From NCBI GenBank assembly GCA_021813235.1, contig JAKALG010000048.1:1-6516 (forward strand): a DNA stretch of 6,516 nucleotides, given 5' to 3'. The notes under the pieces were generated by a model, which saw only the letters and a program-made list of their open reading frames with translations, was not told the origin of the DNA and did not search any database. This DNA is from a bacterium (GTDB lineage Bacteria > Patescibacteria > Paceibacteria > UBA9973). The translations under genes and the position numbers were made by a program. Of this stretch, positions 4,935 through 6,516 are shown piece after piece; the stretch's first letter is position 1, and every line of letters begins with the position of its first letter.

Positions 4935-6516
4935 ATGAAAAACTATCTAAATAAAACTAGAACTTTTATAATTTCCCATAAGATAATGAGCTCAATCATT
5001 TTTATAGTGGTTTTGTTTATTGGTTATTGGATTTATGGAAAAATGACAAGTACAACGGGTGAAACTCAATACATAACCACTACTGTACAAAAAGGAACAA
5101 TAGTTTCTTCTGTTACTGCTTCGGGACAAGTTGAAAGTTCTAATCAAATAGACCTAAAGGCAAGTGTCTCTGGGGCAATAGTTTATGTCGGAGTAAAACC
5201 TGGAGATAAAGTCAAAAGAGGTAAATTACTTTTCTCAATTGACAATAAAGACGCACAAAAAGCTGTAAGGGACGCAGAAATAAGTTTAGAATCTGCAAAA
5301 ATTTCTTTAGATAAATTAAAGATACAGCAATCGGATGCGAATATGAATGCTGATTTAGCAAAAGCATATGACGATGGTTTCAACACTGTTTCAAACGTAT
5401 TTTTGGACCTACCAGACATAATGACTGGTCTTGATAGTATGTTTTTTAAAGATACCATCAGTCCAGGTTCAGGGCAGTGGAACATAGATTGGTATGAATC
5501 AAAAGTCGCAAACGAAGATGCAGACAAAATAAAGACTTACAAACAAAACCTGACAGATTCTTACAACTTGGCACTAGAAGCTTACAATAAAAACTTGGAT
5601 AATTATAAATCAGTTTCAAGAACTTCTGACAACGCAACTATCGAAACAATGATTTCACAAACTTACGACACAACCAAGCTAGTTTCTGATGTTATAAAAA
5701 ATGGAAATAACTATATTGATTTTGTTAAGGATTCAATGCAAAAAAACAACTCAGCCATACCAACAATAATAGCTACGCATAAAGCAAGTTTGAACACCTA
5801 TACTTCAGAAACAAATACTCATTTACTAGACCTACTTTCAATTAAAGCAAGCATAAAAAGTTATAAAGACGCTTTCCCAAATTCTAGTTTAGATATACAG
5901 TCTTCCGAACTTTCAGTTAAACAAAAAGAAAATGCATTACAAGATGCAAAAGATAATCTCTCTAATTATTATGTCCTTGCTCCATTTGATGGGACAATAG
6001 CAAGCGTCACAGGAGAAGTTGGAGACATCGCGTCTTCCACGCTGGGTTCTTTGATTACAAACCAGAAAATTGCCCTGCTTTCTATGAACGAAGTAGATGT
6101 GGCAAAAATAAAACTTGGACAAAAAGCAACTATCACATTTGACGCAATACCTGATTTATCTATGACGGGAACAGTTGCTGAAATTGATACTGTCGGTACT
6201 GTCTCTCAAGGCGTCGTGTCATATAGTGTTAAAATCGCTTTTGATACAAATGAAGATTCTGTAAAACCAGGAATGAGTGTTTCTGCTTCAATTATCACTG
6301 ATTCTAAAACAAATGTCCTCATCGTTCCTTCGAGCGCGATAAAGACTCAAGGAAATATAAAATATGTACAAATGTTTGGTTCTCCTTTACCCGCACCATC
6401 TGTGGGATCACAAGGAACTCCTTCGGTAATAGCTCCAAATCAAGTTACTGTAGAAACTGGGCTAACTGATGATACAAATACAGAAATTGTTGGAGGATTA
6501 AAAGAAGGAGATCAGA
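4935..6516 (+). CDS. HlyD/MacA-type efflux adaptor (membrane fusion protein), 3' end outside window
   Basis: The frame runs open from the ATG at 4935 to the window edge, giving 527 complete codons. It has a short cytosolic N-terminus and one TM helix (about 16-36). The first beta-barrel/lipoyl half is VQKGTIVSSVTASGQVES (51-68), then LKASVSGAIVYVGVKPGDKV (74-93). A long alpha-helical hairpin follows (about 105-345). The second lipoyl half is VLAPFDGTIASVTGEVGD (347-364). The beta-barrel and membrane-proximal strands include LGQKATITFDAI, TVAEIDTVGTVSQGVVSYSVKI, VKPGMSVSASI and VLIVPSSAI (467 and after). The end (GLKEGDQ) is the usual 'i..GL..GD.V' motif, so only a short tail should be missing. 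Such adaptors link an inner-membrane ABC or other exporter to the outside, and a MacB-like ABC gene would be expected next. The segment 143-318 (from AYDDGFNTVSN) is much longer than a standard hairpin and resembles the version I associate with Patescibacteria. Eight bp separate it from the DUF5666-like gene. There is no Shine-Dalgarno. Confidence 0.9.
   Translation, partial: MKNYLNKTRTFIISHKIMSSIIFIVVLFIGYWIYGKMTSTTGETQYITTTVQKGTIVSSVTASGQVESSNQIDLKASVSGAIVYVGVKPGDKVKRGKLLFSIDNKDAQKAVRDAEISLESAKISLDKLKIQQSDANMNADLAKAYDDGFNTVSNVFLDLPDIMTGLDSMFFKDTISPGSGQWNIDWYESKVANEDADKIKTYKQNLTDSYNLALEAYNKNLDNYKSVSRTSDNATIETMISQTYDTTKLVSDVIKNGNNYIDFVKDSMQKNNSAIPTIIATHKASLNTYTSETNTHLLDLLSIKASIKSYKDAFPNSSLDIQSSELSVKQKENALQDAKDNLSNYYVLAPFDGTIASVTGEVGDIASSTLGSLITNQKIALLSMNEVDVAKIKLGQKATITFDAIPDLSMTGTVAEIDTVGTVSQGVVSYSVKIAFDTNEDSVKPGMSVSASIITDSKTNVLIVPSSAIKTQGNIKYVQMFGSPLPAPSVGSQGTPSVIAPNQVTVETGLTDDTNTEIVGGLKEGDQ

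Noticed and set aside
5183..5527. Minus-strand open frame of 114 codons
   Set aside because: It is antisense to the HlyD-type adaptor, whose lipoyl and hairpin motifs show that the plus strand is the coding one.
5937..6122. Minus-strand open frame of 61 codons
   Set aside because: It is antisense to the second lipoyl/barrel part of the adaptor, and the translation has no domain character.
2..6516. UGA recoding to glycine, as in Gracilibacteria/Absconditabacteria
   Set aside because: All genes read cleanly in the standard bacterial code without in-frame TGA, and conserved glycines use GGN codons.

Overview
The window is AT-rich and densely packed. It has eight protein-coding genes, two of them cut by the window edges, no RNA gene, and no gap longer than about 120 bases. 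All seven visible stop codons are TAA. None of the seven visible start codons has a clear Shine-Dalgarno sequence. The protein set suggests a Patescibacteria/CPR bacterium, probably of the Parcubacteria (for example the Nomurabacteria/Kaiserbacteria neighbourhood). The grounds are a compact RnfD/NqrB-ferredoxin reductase fusion, a HlyD-type adaptor with the long hairpin I associate with that group, and a palindromic repeat whose translation reads NPVRN. This placement rests on memory of family features, not on a search.

Left block (1-2379, + strand). The tail of apbE (FAD:protein FMN transferase) is followed after 18 bp by a 508-residue fusion of an RnfD/NqrB-like membrane domain with a cytosolic FAD/NAD(P)H ferredoxin-reductase domain. 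Together they look like a minimal flavin-based route that carries electrons from NAD(P)H across the membrane to an ApbE-flavinylated protein outside. The membrane half lacks the loop that carries covalent FMN in canonical RnfD/NqrB, so the acceptor is probably another protein, perhaps encoded upstream. A divergent DedA-family membrane protein follows.

Middle block (2384-3883). A family 2 glycosyltransferase on the minus strand converges on dedA with only 4 bp between the stop codons. It diverges from a membrane protein carrying the sphingomyelin-synthase/PAP2_3 catalytic motifs. DedA, the glycosyltransferase and the PAP2_3 protein could all act on lipid or polyprenyl phosphates, which suggests a cell-envelope or lipid-modification neighbourhood. 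The 105-bp divergent spacer holds a candidate promoter for the glycosyltransferase and an imperfect hairpin.

Right block (3899-6516, + strand). An unrecognised two-TM protein is followed by a 116-bp spacer with a palindromic repeat. One repeat half overlaps the start codon of the next gene. That gene encodes a membrane-anchored DUF5666-like protein. Eight bp later starts a large HlyD/MacA-type periplasmic adaptor, which runs off the window. An ABC (MacB-like) exporter would be expected next but is not visible.

The strongest leads are the flavin electron-transfer fusion without its FMN loop, the palindromic repeat overlapping a start codon, the SMS-like lipid phosphotransferase, and the recurring -10-like boxes directly before start codons.
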